The notes: generated from the sequence alone by a model not told the origin. A stretch of 64,000 bases of DNA from Trichococcus sp. K1Tr (GCF_028309625.1 NZ_JAQMHR010000001.1:665039-729038); one strand, 5' to 3'; shown: positions 30,035-39,054, counted from the stretch's first letter. Made by a program: numbers and translations.

Positions 30035-30730
30035 CTAAAAATAAGAGTGGCTTACCGAATCAGCAGGCTCATGAACGAATTTTCCGGCTACCTCATAAGA
30101 GCGTTCCTGCTCCATGATGCCCAACAGAGAGCGGTTCATTGCCCGTTTGGATTTGCCTTCCAACGGTTGCAACTCACTTGTTTCCACGCTGTCTTCCTTC
30201 AGGATCACATCGTCTTCAACCGGTGGCGCAAGTTCGAAAATAAGCAAGTCCGAGCTATTTTTCTTCAATACTGCCGCAATCGCGCGATAATCGATTTTCT
30301 TTTCTTTCAGGTTTTCCCAGCCTTTCAACGGCTCCGGTACTTCGGTCAGTTGGAAAGGCCTTCTGCTCTTGTAAGAAGCGAAAGGGTGCATGCCCAATTC
30401 CGTGCGGCGTTCCTTCTGCTTTTCGTCCTTCAGTCTTTTTTTCTCGACCGCAAAAACATCTTCAGCAGGCTTCACAGCTTGATCCCTGAAGGATACGAAA
30501 GCCTCCTTGTTGTGGCGGATATAAGGGACCGTGTCCATCGGGTGCAGCAAATCTTGCGAGATGTAGGAGGACGGTTGTGCAGAATCGCTTTTTTCTTCCA
30601 GCATGCCATGCTCTTCGTCCTCTTTTTTCAGGTAATTCGGAAAATCAAACTTATTTGTTGCAGGATGACTTCCTTCCATCCCTGAACGATGGTCATGCCG
30701 AAAAAAACTTGGTCCATCATAGCGACTCAT
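30035..30730 (-). CDS. Uncharacterised protein in the sftA position, possible motorless SftA remnant
   Basis: This 231-residue soluble, charged protein begins MSRYDGPSFF and has no membrane segment or P-loop. A central block, SRRPFQLTEVPEPLKGW (about residues 124-140), resembles the linker segment I remember from N-terminal regions of SftA/YtpT-type DNA translocases. It stands between ytpR and murC, exactly where B. subtilis has sftA. The ATPase and gamma domains (about 500 residues) are absent; only about 175 bp follow before murC. It is either a truncated translocase that kept its N-terminal part or an unrelated gene. The reading frame looks maintained. Confidence 0.55.
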   Translation of the reverse strand: MSRYDGPSFFRHDHRSGMEGSHPATNKFDFPNYLKKEDEEHGMLEEKSDSAQPSSYISQDLLHPMDTVPYIRHNKEAFVSFRDQAVKPAEDVFAVEKKRLKDEKQKERRTELGMHPFASYKSRRPFQLTEVPEPLKGWENLKEKKIDYRAIAAVLKKNSSDLLIFELAPPVEDDVILKEDSVETSELQPLEGKSKRAMNRSLLGIMEQERSYEVAGKFVHEPADSVSHSYF

Positions 30731-30831
30731 CCAGTCAGCTCCTCTCTTGTTTTGCTTCCGGCAATGCTATGCCCGGTTTCAATGGAATTCCTTTATTATA
30801 GTACTTCTTTTTCAACCAAATTTCCATAGCG

Positions 30832-31446
30832 TTATTTGGAAAACGCTGCGCCTATTGCATAGGTGTCATCCAACACAAGGATGCCTTTTTTAGGGCTTGC
30901 GTTCTCTAGTTGCAATTCTTTGGCTGAACAGATCATGCCGTGGCTGGCTACGCCGCGCAACTCACCCGGCCAGATGATCAAACCGCTGGGCATGACAGCG
31001 CCCGGCTTAGCTACGACAACGCGTTGGCCTTTTTTGATGTTGGCTGCACCACAGACGATCTGCAGTACTTCACCGTTGTCCACTTCCGTTTGCGTAACGG
31101 ACAGATGGTCGGAGTCTGCATGCGGCACGCATTCCTTGACGTAGCCCACAACAAATTTAGGTGAGCGATCGACAACTACAGCATCACTGAAACCTGCCGA
31201 TTGGATCAAAGCATTCACTTTTGCCACTTCTTCATCGGATAACAGCACTTGTCCGTTTGCATCCAACGCCAGCGTGTCTGAAATCGAAAATAGATTGTAG
31301 CCCATCGTTTCATTTGTACGGTTGTTGAAAATGCGCGTCACATTGCCTTTTGATTCGCAGGCTTGTTCTTGGCGGACTGCGATATCCCCTTTCGTCAACA
31401 TTAATGTATCCCCGACTGCTTCACGATTATAAAAACTTAACCACAT
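30832..31446 (-). CDS. ytpR: YtpR family tRNA-binding domain protein
   Basis: This 204-residue protein has an N-terminal DUF4479-like half (about residues 1-90) and a C-terminal EMAP-II/PheT-type OB fold: VGYVKECVPHADSDHLSVTQ, IVCGAANIKKGQRVVVA, GVASHGMICSAKEL. YtpR is a free-standing homologue of the PheRS beta N-terminal domain; its role is not settled. It follows ytpP by 54 bp. Confidence 0.9.
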   Translation of the reverse strand: MWLSFYNREAVGDTLMLTKGDIAVRQEQACESKGNVTRIFNNRTNETMGYNLFSISDTLALDANGQVLLSDEEVAKVNALIQSAGFSDAVVVDRSPKFVVGYVKECVPHADSDHLSVTQTEVDNGEVLQIVCGAANIKKGQRVVVAKPGAVMPSGLIIWPGELRGVASHGMICSAKELQLENASPKKGILVLDDTYAIGAAFSK

Positions 31447-31500
31447 GTTATGTTTGCTCCTTTATGCTTCTTCATTTATTTTTTCCCAAACGAAATAGTA

Positions 31501-31812
31501 TCACAATTGCTCCAAAAAGGCTTCAATCTCTTTTTGCGTCTTCCGGTTGCGGGAAACGAAACGCCCCAAAAGTTCTCCCTTATCATAAGCGACAAAGCTC
31601 GGGATTCCGGAAATCTGCAACGCTTCACCCAGCGTGCCGAAATCATCACGGTCTATTTCGAAGAAACGGAAATCCGCGAATTTGTTCTCCACCTCGGGCA
31701 TGAACGGTCGGATGTAATGGCAATCCGGGCACCAGCTGGTCATGAAGACGAAGACCGTTTTCCCCGTATCGCGCAGTTCTTTGAATTGATCCAAATCTTT
31801 CAGTTTATCCAT
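31501..31812 (-). CDS. ytpP: Thioredoxin-like protein YtpP
   Basis: This 103-residue thioredoxin fold has active site WCPDC (about residues 28-32) and cis-Pro in SGIPSFVAY. Such proteins reduce disulfides; in staphylococci the homologue has been tied to bacillithiol chemistry. It lies 15 bp after ytoP and before ytpR, the B. subtilis order. Confidence 0.9.
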   Translation of the reverse strand: MDKLKDLDQFKELRDTGKTVFVFMTSWCPDCHYIRPFMPEVENKFADFRFFEIDRDDFGTLGEALQISGIPSFVAYDKGELLGRFVSRNRKTQKEIEAFLEQL

Positions 31813-31827
31813 AGTTGAGCTCCCCCC

Positions 31828-32904
31828 TTAATTCGTGGACATGATGGTTTCATAAGTGCTCTTGTCCAATGCTTTGATGACTTGCGCGACCATTTCCTTA
31901 GCTGCTGCGTAATCATCGATATGGAACATCGTCTGGTGCGTGTGGATGTAGCGGGCACAGACGCCGATGACCGCGCTCGGCACCCCGTCGTTCATGACAT
32001 GGGCGGCTCCCGCATCCGTTCCGCCTTTGGAAACAAAATATTGATAAGGGATATCATGCGTCTCCGCCGTATCCAGCAGGAATTCGCGCATCCCTTTCAA
32101 GGTGATCATGCCGGGATCCTGAATCCGCAAAAGGAAACCTTCCCCCAGATGGCCGAACGTATCCTTAGTCGTCGTCAGATCGTCCGCAGCCGAGCAGTCC
32201 ACCGCGAAGAACAGATCGGGCTTAAACTTGTGAACGGCCCCTTTTGTCCCCCGCAGACCGACTTCTTCCTGGACATTGGCGCCGGCGATCAAGGTGTTCG
32301 GCAACTTTTCATGCTTCAATGCTTCCAATGTTTCCAAAACGACCGTGTTCCCGTAGCGGTTGTCCCATGCTTTTGAAATAATCTTCTTTTTGTTGGCGGT
32401 CCAGATCGTTTCCACTTGGGGAACAATCGTATCTCCGGGACGGACCCCGAATGCCAGCGCCTCTTCTTTCGTATCGAAACCGGCGTCGAACAAGATATCC
32501 GTCACTTTGACTTTTTGGCCTTCATCGGCTCCACGCAACAAGTGCGGCGGAACAGAAGATGAGATCACAGGAATATCGCCTTTGGATGTCTGCAGCGTAT
32601 AACGTTGTGCCGAAACGACATAGGCATTCCAGCCTCCGAGCGGCACGACCCGGAAAAGTCCGCGATCCGTGATGCCTGCCAGCATAAAGCCCACTTCGTC
32701 CATGTGTGCCGCCACCATGATGCGCGGTGCCGTTTTATCTTCATGCTCTCTGATTCCGAAAATACCGCCCAAGCCATCCGTTTCGATGCGATCCACCAAC
32801 GGGGCCATTCTCTCATGCATATAGTTACGGATATTGCGTTCATTTCCGCTAGTCCCCTGCAATTCCGTCAATTCTTTGATCATAGCAAATGTTTTATCTT
32901 CCAT
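31828..32904 (-). CDS. ytoP: M42 family glutamyl aminopeptidase (YtoP-like)
   Basis: This 358-residue protein has M42 metal sites in [38 protein letters not shown] and a late RYIHTHQTM. The family forms tetrahedral aminopeptidases; its closest named kin are glutamyl aminopeptidases (PepA of lactic acid bacteria). It heads the ytoP-ytpP-ytpR group. It is paralogous to the M42 gene at 11959-13044 but sits in a different conserved neighbourhood, so the duplication is old. Confidence 0.9.
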   Translation of the reverse strand: MEDKTFAMIKELTELQGTSGNERNIRNYMHERMAPLVDRIETDGLGGIFGIREHEDKTAPRIMVAAHMDEVGFMLAGITDRGLFRVVPLGGWNAYVVSAQRYTLQTSKGDIPVISSSVPPHLLRGADEGQKVKVTDILFDAGFDTKEEALAFGVRPGDTIVPQVETIWTANKKKIISKAWDNRYGNTVVLETLEALKHEKLPNTLIAGANVQEEVGLRGTKGAVHKFKPDLFFAVDCSAADDLTTTKDTFGHLGEGFLLRIQDPGMITLKGMREFLLDTAETHDIPYQYFVSKGGTDAGAAHVMNDGVPSAVIGVCARYIHTHQTMFHIDDYAAAKEMVAQVIKALDKSTYETIMSTN

Positions 32905-33156
32905 ATTTGAATGGAGCAGGACACAACTTTATCCTTATGCCGCTCCCGGTCCCCCTTCATTGTCTGACTATCCTTTCCATTATAGCGCAGCATCCTTGTC
33001 ATAGCAACGATTCCATTCGATCCGAAGCATTGTCCCGGCCCAGGAAACGTTTCCTTCACGAAGCCTGATGCAATCGACGTTTCCCTATTATTTTTTTCGT
33101 TTTATTGCTATACTTGAGGAAGAAAAAAGAAAGCGCATCAATTTGAGGAGGAACAC

Positions 33157-33510
33157 ATGATGAACTTTTTGGAAAAATGCATGTGCAAAAAACACAAAGA
33201 AGAAATCTTGGGCGGTATTTTATTCGGAGCAGGACTCGTACTCGGCTCAGTCGTGACGGCCCTTTGCTATGAACAGAAACGGACCGTAAACGGCGACAAA
33301 ATACTGGAAAACGTCAAAAAGATGTTCTTGGCTGAAGCACCGATCGAAGGATCATGGATCGAATTGCATCCTGTCCCGCTCAGTCGCTATTCTTCAAAAA
33401 CGGATGTGTATTACGGCGGAATCTCCCGTAAAGAGGAAGGCGTATTGGTGCAATATGAATTCATCGCCGACGCTTATACAGGAACCATTTTGGACTTATA
33501 CAAACTATAA
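33157..33510 (+). CDS. ytzB: Small membrane-anchored PepSY-like protein (YtzB-like)
   Basis: This 117-residue protein has a short Cys/Lys-rich N-terminus (MCKKHKEE), one membrane segment (about residues 20-41, ILGGILFGAGLVLGSVVTAL) and a small outer or cytosolic domain whose end YEFIADAYTGTILDL resembles PepSY. B. subtilis has the small PepSY protein YtzB between ytnP and ytoP, matching this place. PepSY domains are thought to restrain proteases; here that is inference. GAGGAGG precedes ATGATG. TATACT at 33109-33114 may be its -10. Confidence 0.65.
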   Translation: MMNFLEKCMCKKHKEEILGGILFGAGLVLGSVVTALCYEQKRTVNGDKILENVKKMFLAEAPIEGSWIELHPVPLSRYSSKTDVYYGGISRKEEGVLVQYEFIADAYTGTILDLYKL

Positions 33511-33521
33511 AGAAAAGAAAT

Positions 33522-33635
33522 GCGATACAAGCCCGCTCTGCCTCGAAAGAAATTTAGGAAATCTGGCCCTGAATGAGCATCGTAGAGCGCAATGGGTCAG
33601 ATTTATCTAATTTCCGAGAGGCAGGCTTGGATCGC
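33522..33635. repeat. 114-bp imperfect inverted repeat
   Basis: The ends GCGAT-A-CAAGCC (33522-33533) and GGCTTG-G-ATCGC (33625-33635) pair. Further in, TGCCTC pairs with GAGGCA, AAATT-AG with CTAATTT, and AAATCTG-CCC with GGG-CAGATTT. One arm has a 5-base bulge, and the loop is about 24 bases. It lies between ytzB and the trmB terminator and has no coding potential. It could be a miniature mobile element or a stable RNA hairpin. Confidence 0.65.
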
Positions 33636-33660
33636 TGGACATCGTTAGTGGCACCAAAAC

Positions 33661-33699
33661 AAAAAAGAAGGACCAAAGCAATCGCAGCTTTGGTCCTTC
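33661..33699 (-). terminator. Terminator of trmB
   Basis: GAAGGACCAAAGC (33667-33679) pairs perfectly with 33687-33699; TTTTTTG follows on the reverse strand. Confidence 0.92.
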
Positions 33700-33713
33700 C
33701 TTTTGTTTTGGTT

Positions 33714-34379
33714 CTATTTTTCTGAATCAGCCGTTGCTTTTTTCGGAAACGCTGCTTCGACGCGGTAGATGCGGTCTCCTCTTGAAGAGAACTTCGCTTC
33801 GTACTCCGTCATGATGTTTCCCTCAAAATCGCTCTTGTGCAGATCCAACCACACTTGCTTCAAAGTCATTCCGTATTGCGAGAAGCTCGCCAAAGAATAT
33901 TCGAACAGGCCTTGGTTATCCGTCTTGAAATGGATTTCCCCGCCGGAGACCAGGATTTGCTCATAGTTGCGCAGGAAGTTTTTGTAGGTCAAGCGGCGTT
34001 TGTCATGCTTGGATTTTGGCCATGGATCGGAAAAATTCAGGTAAACGCGAGCCACTTCGCCTTCCGCAAAGAAATCCGCAACATTCTCTCCGTCTGTATT
34101 CAGCAACTGGACATTTTTCAGACCTGATTCGATCATCTTATCGAGCGTCATGACCGCTACGCTCGTCTGGCGTTCGATTCCGATATAATTCACTTCCGGA
34201 TGCATGCGAGCCATCTCAACGATGAACTGGCCCTTGCCGGAACCGATTTCCACATGGATCGGTTGCTCGTTTCCGAAGCGTTCCTGCCATTTCCCTTTCC
34301 AATCCGCTGGTTCCATCACTACATATTGGGTACTTTCAGCCAATTTTTCGGCAGCCCATGGTTTATTTCTTACGCGCAT
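33714..34379 (-). CDS. trmB: tRNA (guanine-N7-)-methyltransferase
   Basis: This 221-residue TrmB has the SAM-binding [26 protein letters not shown] and the catalytic block [17 protein letters not shown]. It makes m7G46 in tRNA. It lies 72 bp after ytmP, as ytmQ follows ytmP in B. subtilis. Confidence 0.96.
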   Translation of the reverse strand: MRVRNKPWAAEKLAESTQYVVMEPADWKGKWQERFGNEQPIHVEIGSGKGQFIVEMARMHPEVNYIGIERQTSVAVMTLDKMIESGLKNVQLLNTDGENVADFFAEGEVARVYLNFSDPWPKSKHDKRRLTYKNFLRNYEQILVSGGEIHFKTDNQGLFEYSLASFSQYGMTLKQVWLDLHKSDFEGNIMTEYEAKFSSRGDRIYRVEAAFPKKATADSEK

Positions 34380-34451
34380 AATTCTCCTCTTTCTTATCTG
34401 TTTTTTTCGAAAAAAGAAATCCTTTCCGTCCGTGTAAAAACGAAGAGGATT

Positions 34452-35249
34452 TCATAAATAACTGTTTAGGCGATTCTGATAAAGCTGTTTCAGCAACAGA
34501 ATCAGTTGGTTCATTTCCACATTGCGTTCCTGCGAATGGCTCTTTTTGATCAGGCAGAGGCACACCATCATGCTGTACCACTCCAAACGGCGTTCCATAT
34601 TGTCATTCATCTGCAAGCCATACTGCTCCAACCATCCTCCCCATTCTTCATGGGGAACGTATTGTACCAGCAAGGTGCTGATGTCCGAGAACGGATCGGC
34701 AATTTTGACCATTTCCCAATCCACAAGATACAACCGGTCTTCCTCATCCAACAGGAAATTTTTCCGATTCACGTCTCCGTGGCAGACCGTCTTTTGCGAG
34801 TCGTCGATGCTGGCGATGCTGTTTTTCACGTATTCAGTCACCTGTTGCAGGACCGAATTGGATTTCAAGTCATCCGGCAGATCCGCAACGTACAGGTTGT
34901 AGAAATTGATTGGGTTGAAGATTTCACCCTTTACCTTCTGAAGCATCTTCAGGAGATTTTCGGAATGATGGATGCGATGCAGGATGTCCCGCACGGGCTT
35001 CCCTTTCATCTCTTCCGGATTCAATTCCCTGCCGTTGAGCCATTCCTGAGCTGTCAGGACATCCCCATTGCCGACCCGTTTGGTCCAGATCAATCGCGGT
35101 GTGATCCCCTCAACGGAAAGCGCAGCTAAGAAAGGTGAAGAGTTTCTTTTCAAAAAGACTCTTTCCTCGGCTCTGGTGCCCATATAAGCTTGTCCTGTGT
35201 CTCCTCCGATGGGATGTAGCCGCCACCCTGAGTCCATTTTATAATCCAT
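34452..35249 (-). CDS. ytmP: APH/choline kinase-like phosphotransferase YtmP
   Basis: This protein of about 265 residues has a kinase-like fold with catalytic loop VCHGDVNRKNFLL (about residues 160-172) and metal-binding LVDWEMV. The family includes aminoglycoside and small-molecule kinases; the substrate of YtmP is unknown and this neighbourhood gives no sign of resistance function. The ATG at 35258 touches AAGGA with no spacing, whereas the ATG at 35249 is about 9 bases away, so I start there. Confidence 0.82.
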   Translation of the reverse strand: MDYKMDSGWRLHPIGGDTGQAYMGTRAEERVFLKRNSSPFLAALSVEGITPRLIWTKRVGNGDVLTAQEWLNGRELNPEEMKGKPVRDILHRIHHSENLLKMLQKVKGEIFNPINFYNLYVADLPDDLKSNSVLQQVTEYVKNSIASIDDSQKTVCHGDVNRKNFLLDEEDRLYLVDWEMVKIADPFSDISTLLVQYVPHEEWGGWLEQYGLQMNDNMERRLEWYSMMVCLCLIKKSHSQERNVEMNQLILLLKQLYQNRLNSYL

Positions 35250-35499
35250 CGAGCTCATTCCTTACTCTGTCTTAAATTTTACTTTCTCCTATTGAAAAGA
35301 AGGAGCCGGGACGAAAGCCCCAGCTATCTCTGTCTGCTCTTCTGTTCATACGCTACGTGTTCATTCGGCGACGCAGCCCGTTTTGCTCTGAAAGCGCAAC
35401 GGCCATCACTCGCATACAATTATCATTTTAGATTTCTTTACATATCCAGTCAAGAATATTCCATGGGGTTTCGGAACTGAAACGCGTTTAACCCGTGCA
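35250..35499. other. Intergenic region between ecsB and ytmP, small hairpins only
   Basis: No gene is seen. A short stem CCGTT (35378-35382) with AACGG (35398-35402) and a GGG/CCC hairpin at about 35306-35324 are present. Nothing more is supportable. Confidence 0.4.
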
Positions 35500-36732
35500 T
35501 CAGTAATTTGCCGCTTCCCTTTTTTCTGTGCGGCCGCCCATGTAAAACTGGATGAACAACCAGATGAACCCGGCGTTTAAGGCTATTGCAGCCAATCCCG
35601 TCTGCCAACTGTTGTTAATGAAGATGATTCCCGCAAAAAGGAATCCTTCCACTCCCAAAAGGTAGCCGAGCAAACGCTTGAAGCCAGCAAATTTATCTTC
35701 ACGCTGCGTCGGATAAAGCCGGTACAGCATGTTCTCATTGAAATGGAAATACAGCGGCAACAGCTGGAAGCCTGTCAAATAAAGGAACAACAGACTGAGG
35801 CCTAGTGAAAATCCGGCTGATGGCGTGAACAACAGCAACAGCATTCCGATGGCCAACAGGCGGAAAAACAAGCCGCTGTAATCCGTCCCGCGCACAAAGG
35901 CTCGGGCGTATAAATACTGATAGGAATTGTTTTTGCCTTCAACGCGGCGCAACAAGCCGTCGAAATATTTTCTTCTTTTCGCTTTGCTCTTCACTTGCGG
36001 AACATCCGTAAACAGATTGATGACCCTGTTTATGCGAGCCTTTCTTCGTTCCTCCGAGGCGATCATCTGCTCCCATTGATAGAGCGGATAGCGCGCCTCA
36101 TACGCCACTTGTACTTTTTTACGCAGAAACATAGTATACAGAATTACAAGTACCGGCGCAACCCATGGATGAAAAAATATAGCGATGCTGAAAGATAAAA
36201 TCGCCGCACAAGCCAAGTAGAGATCATTTTTTTGGCGAACTTTCCTGTCGCCTATCTTCAGGCCCAGTTCCTGCAGATCCAAATGGATGATTTTCAACAG
36301 AATCAAGGTTGCATAAATCGGCAGCAAATCACTTGCCCCGATCGTTCTCCCGGCAAAAAGCATCGGCATCGCCGCGGCTGCCAAAAAGAACAACAGAAGC
36401 GCCGGAAGGATCAGGCTGTATTTTTTCGCTTTGCTGAAATAGCTCCCCCATTCCTTTTCCTTAGCCAAAAGGAACACTTGATCGGCCGGCTCCAAAAAGG
36501 TCGCCAGCTTACCGATAAAAATGCTGCCTGAAAAAATAGCCACTATCAGAAGCTTTCCCCATAGGAAATCCGGCGTCACGGTTTTAACGAATTCGGAATA
36601 TTGGTAAGCCAAAGCTCCCAACAGAAAGAGGAGCACTAGGACGAAATGATCATTGAAGATATATTTGCTGTAGCGGCTGAATTTTTTCAGGTGCAGTTGC
36701 TGCCTTCTTTTCCAGATACTGTCCAGGTTCAT
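35500..36732 (-). CDS. ecsB: ABC transporter permease EcsB
   Basis: This 410-residue polytopic membrane protein has hydrophobic spans near residues 30-75, 105-150, 170-200 and 285-395. The N-terminus WKRRQQLHLKKFSRYSKYIFNDHF is typical of EcsB. With EcsA it forms an ABC system needed in B. subtilis for secretion, competence and intramembrane protease RasP function; the substrate is not known. It overlaps ecsA by 4 bp. ecsC is not present. Confidence 0.9.
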   Translation of the reverse strand: MNLDSIWKRRQQLHLKKFSRYSKYIFNDHFVLVLLFLLGALAYQYSEFVKTVTPDFLWGKLLIVAIFSGSIFIGKLATFLEPADQVFLLAKEKEWGSYFSKAKKYSLILPALLLFFLAAAAMPMLFAGRTIGASDLLPIYATLILLKIIHLDLQELGLKIGDRKVRQKNDLYLACAAILSFSIAIFFHPWVAPVLVILYTMFLRKKVQVAYEARYPLYQWEQMIASEERRKARINRVINLFTDVPQVKSKAKRRKYFDGLLRRVEGKNNSYQYLYARAFVRGTDYSGLFFRLLAIGMLLLLFTPSAGFSLGLSLLFLYLTGFQLLPLYFHFNENMLYRLYPTQREDKFAGFKRLLGYLLGVEGFLFAGIIFINNSWQTGLAAIALNAGFIWLFIQFYMGGRTEKREAANY

Positions 36733-37466
36733 GGTCGATCCACTTCTTTCGTCAGGCTGATGTAAAGCTCATCCAGACTCGCTCCCGGCATGCCCATTTC
36801 CCACTGCAGGTCTGCCATCGTGCCTGTCACTTTGACCTCACCATGGTGAAGCAGGACGAAATTATCACATTCTTTTTCGGCAGAAGCCAGCACATGCGTG
36901 GACATCAAAATGGCTGCACCTTGCGCTTTTTTCTCCCTGACCATCTCCAGGAACGAGTGGATGCCAAGCGGATCCAGACCCAGGAATGGTTCATCGATGA
37001 CATATACCGGCACATCCAACATGAATGCGCAGACGATCATCACTTTTTGTTTCATGCCTTTTGAAAAATAAGCCGGAAACCAGTCCAGCTTGTCCTCCAG
37101 ACGGAAATCCCGGATGTAGCGCATCGCCTTTTCCATGGCGACTGCTTCCGTGATTCCGTAGGCCATCGCCGTGATTTCCAGATGTTCCCTTAAAGTGAGT
37201 TCTTCATAGAGCACCGGCGTCTCGGGAATAAAAGCGAAGGACTGGCGATAACGCTCCGTATCTTCGCGCAACGTTCGGCCATCGATCGCGATCTTACCGC
37301 TGAAAGGCATCATCAGACCGATGATGTGTTTGATGGTCGTGCTCTTGCCTGCTCCGTTCAATCCGATCAATCCAGTCAGCTCACCGGGTTTGACCTCAAA
37401 ATTTATATTTTTTATGACGGGCAATTGCGTATAGCCGCCCGTGACATTCTCCAATAATAGTGACAT
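36729..37466 (-). CDS. ecsA: ABC transporter ATPase EcsA
   Basis: This 245-residue ATPase has Walker A GLNGAGKSTTI, a degenerate signature FSKGMKQK in place of LSGGQ, Walker B VYVIDEPFLGLD and H-loop MSTHV. It is the partner of EcsB, 4 bp overlapping. It is divergent from hit, the same arrangement as in B. subtilis. Confidence 0.93.
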   Translation of the reverse strand: MSLLLENVTGGYTQLPVIKNINFEVKPGELTGLIGLNGAGKSTTIKHIIGLMMPFSGKIAIDGRTLREDTERYRQSFAFIPETPVLYEELTLREHLEITAMAYGITEAVAMEKAMRYIRDFRLEDKLDWFPAYFSKGMKQKVMIVCAFMLDVPVYVIDEPFLGLDPLGIHSFLEMVREKKAQGAAILMSTHVLASAEKECDNFVLLHHGEVKVTGTMADLQWEMGMPGASLDELYISLTKEVDRP

Positions 37467-37599
37467 TTAACCGTCCCTTTCGCATGCGTTTGTGCCTTAT
37501 ATTATAGCACAGCCTTGCCCCATCCCAAATATCTTGCTGACCGATGCTCTACTTTAACCTCAGGATATCAAATAAAACGCAAATATGATAAAGTTATGC

Positions 37600-37605
37600 T
37601 ATAGA
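37600..37605 (+). promoter_or_regulatory. Extended -10 before hit
   Basis: TG at 37597-37598 and TATAGA at 37600-37605 form an extended -10, about 35 bases before the hit start. The -35 is weak. Confidence 0.4.
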
Positions 37606-37640
37606 ATAAAGTAGAATATGGACAGAAAGAGGTCAAGCAT

Positions 37641-38075
37641 ATGACAGATTGTATTTTTTGCAAAATCGCGAACCACGAAATCCCGAGCAGCATTGTCTAT
37701 GAAGATGATGTCGTCATTGCGTTCCTGGATTTATCCCAAGTGACAAAAGGTCATACGCTGTTGGTACCCAAGAAGCATGTCGCTGATATTTTTGAATATG
37801 ATGAAGAATTGGCGAAGGAAGTCTTTTCGCGCGTCCCTAAAATCGCGCGCGCAATCGAACGTTCCAGCGATGACATTTTGGGACTGAACATACTGAACAA
37901 TAACCGTTCGATAGCTTATCAGTCTGTTTTCCATTCCCATATCCACTTCTTGCCGCGTTACGAAGATTCGGATTCGGACGGTTTCGGTTTGAAATGGAAG
38001 ACGCACGAAGGAAAATATTCGCAGGCAGAATTGGCAAAAGTAGTTGCATCCATCAAAGAGAGTCTGGAGGAATAG
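37641..38075 (+). CDS. hit: HIT family nucleotide hydrolase (Hit)
   Basis: This 144-residue HINT-type protein has DCIFCKIANHEIPSSIVYED at the N-terminus and the histidine triad HSHIHFLPR (about residues 97-105). It hydrolyses nucleoside phosphoramidates or dinucleotides. AAAGAGG precedes the ATG. The next gene starts 2 bases after its stop. Confidence 0.95.
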   Translation: MTDCIFCKIANHEIPSSIVYEDDVVIAFLDLSQVTKGHTLLVPKKHVADIFEYDEELAKEVFSRVPKIARAIERSSDDILGLNILNNNRSIAYQSVFHSHIHFLPRYEDSDSDGFGLKWKTHEGKYSQAELAKVVASIKESLEE

Positions 38076-38077
38076 AT

Positions 38078-38458
38078 ATGCGCTCATTTATGGAAGGAAT
38101 ATTATTCGGTACGGTAGTCGGTGGTCTGCTTGGCTTGCTGAACACCCCCCGCAGTGGAAAAGAAAATCGCGCGAAAGCGAAAGCTTACCTTGAAGACAAC
38201 ACACTTGCGGTCGAAGACCTCAACGTCAGCGTCCAAGGTCTGCGCAACGCGATCCATTCATTGACCAACGAAGGGTTGGCTTCCGTCACGACAGTCACTG
38301 AAGATGTTGCAAAATCCGTTGAGAAATTCACCCAGCAAGCTCAACCCAGAATCAACCGCATCAACGATAAGCTTGCGGTATTGACTGAAGATATGGAAAA
38401 AGTCGCTGCGAGCATGGAATCGCAAATGCCTGCAGTGACAGATGCACCAAATCAATAA
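38078..38458 (+). CDS. yhaH: YtxH domain membrane-associated protein (YhaH-like)
   Basis: This 126-residue protein has an N-terminal glycine-rich hydrophobic segment (EGILFGTVVGGLLGLLNTP) with the YtxH turn TPRSGKENR, followed by an amphipathic helical tail with repeated heptads. GGAGG inside the end of hit lies 7 bases before the ATG at 38078; an upstream in-frame codon at 37994 would overlap hit. The B. subtilis equivalent, yhaH, also sits by hit. Function unknown. Confidence 0.8.
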   Translation: MRSFMEGILFGTVVGGLLGLLNTPRSGKENRAKAKAYLEDNTLAVEDLNVSVQGLRNAIHSLTNEGLASVTTVTEDVAKSVEKFTQQAQPRINRINDKLAVLTEDMEKVAASMESQMPAVTDAPNQ

Positions 38459-38465
38459 TTGAAAT

Positions 38466-38527
38466 AAAAAATACGACGCGCCAAATGACCGTTTATCCGG
38501 TTTGCATTTGGCGCGTCGTATTTTTCT
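38466..38527. terminator. Bidirectional terminator between hit-yhaH and marR
   Basis: A stem of about 20 perfect pairs, from AAATACGACGCGCCAAATG (38469-38487) with 38505-38523. There are A and T runs on both sides. Confidence 0.92.
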
Positions 38528-38562
38528 GTGTTTCTGTCATCAGGAGTCCAGTCAAGAACCCC

Positions 38563-38991
38563 CTATTTATTCTGATTATCGGATCGTTTGAAAAGCGTCT
38601 GTATCGGCATCGCCGCGAAAGATTCCGTGAGCACCTTTTCCACTGTCGCAGCCGCTGCAGCCAGTTTTGTTGAACCGGTTTTCGTTAAGGACGTATAGAT
38701 GATCCGCCGATCCTGCTCGCAGACATTCCGCTCCAGTGCTCCGCAGCCCTTCGCCTCGAACTTGCTGACCAATCTCGATACCGCGCTTTGGCTTAAGCCG
38801 ACCTTTTCCTCCAGATCCTGGAGCTTCAGTTTTTGATCCGGCTCCTGTGATAAGAAATAAAGGACGTAGAACTCTTTCAGAGAAAGGTTATGGTTCGTCT
38901 GCAAATTTTTTTCCAACGTGCTCTCGACTTTCAGATGAAAATTGTTGATCTCCAGCCATTGGCAAAACGCAGAACTCATTTCACATTTCAC
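38563..38991 (-). CDS. MarR family transcriptional regulator
   Basis: This 142-residue winged-helix protein has SLKEFYVLYFLSQ, recognition helix VGLSQSAVSRLVSKFEAKG and wing CEQDRRIIYTSLT. The start is GTG at 38991, with GGGGG 7 bases before it; an ATG four codons later lacks a ribosome site. It sits between hit-yhaH and prsA, where B. subtilis has the MarR-family ScoC (Hpr), but it is shorter and I do not call it an orthologue. It is divergent from an aldo/keto reductase, a common target arrangement. Confidence 0.87.
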   Translation of the reverse strand: MKCEMSSAFCQWLEINNFHLKVESTLEKNLQTNHNLSLKEFYVLYFLSQEPDQKLKLQDLEEKVGLSQSAVSRLVSKFEAKGCGALERNVCEQDRRIIYTSLTKTGSTKLAAAAATVEKVLTESFAAMPIQTLFKRSDNQNK

Positions 38992-39025
38992 AAAGTTTCC
39001 CCCATTCCTTTCTTTTTATCAGCTT

Positions 39026-39054
39026 ATGATACCAAATATTGGCATTTTGAGCAA
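39026..39054 (-). promoter_or_regulatory. marR promoter with embedded palindrome
   Basis: Reverse-strand TTGCTC (39049-39054), 17 bases and TATCAT (39026-39031). The palindrome CCAAATATTGG (39032-39042) fills the spacer next to the -10, a plausible self-repression site that could also affect the divergent reductase gene. Confidence 0.55.

Noticed and set aside
34452..35249. Aminoglycoside resistance gene
   Set aside because: It is APH-fold, but its place beside trmB matches chromosomal ytmP, with no mobile element nearby.
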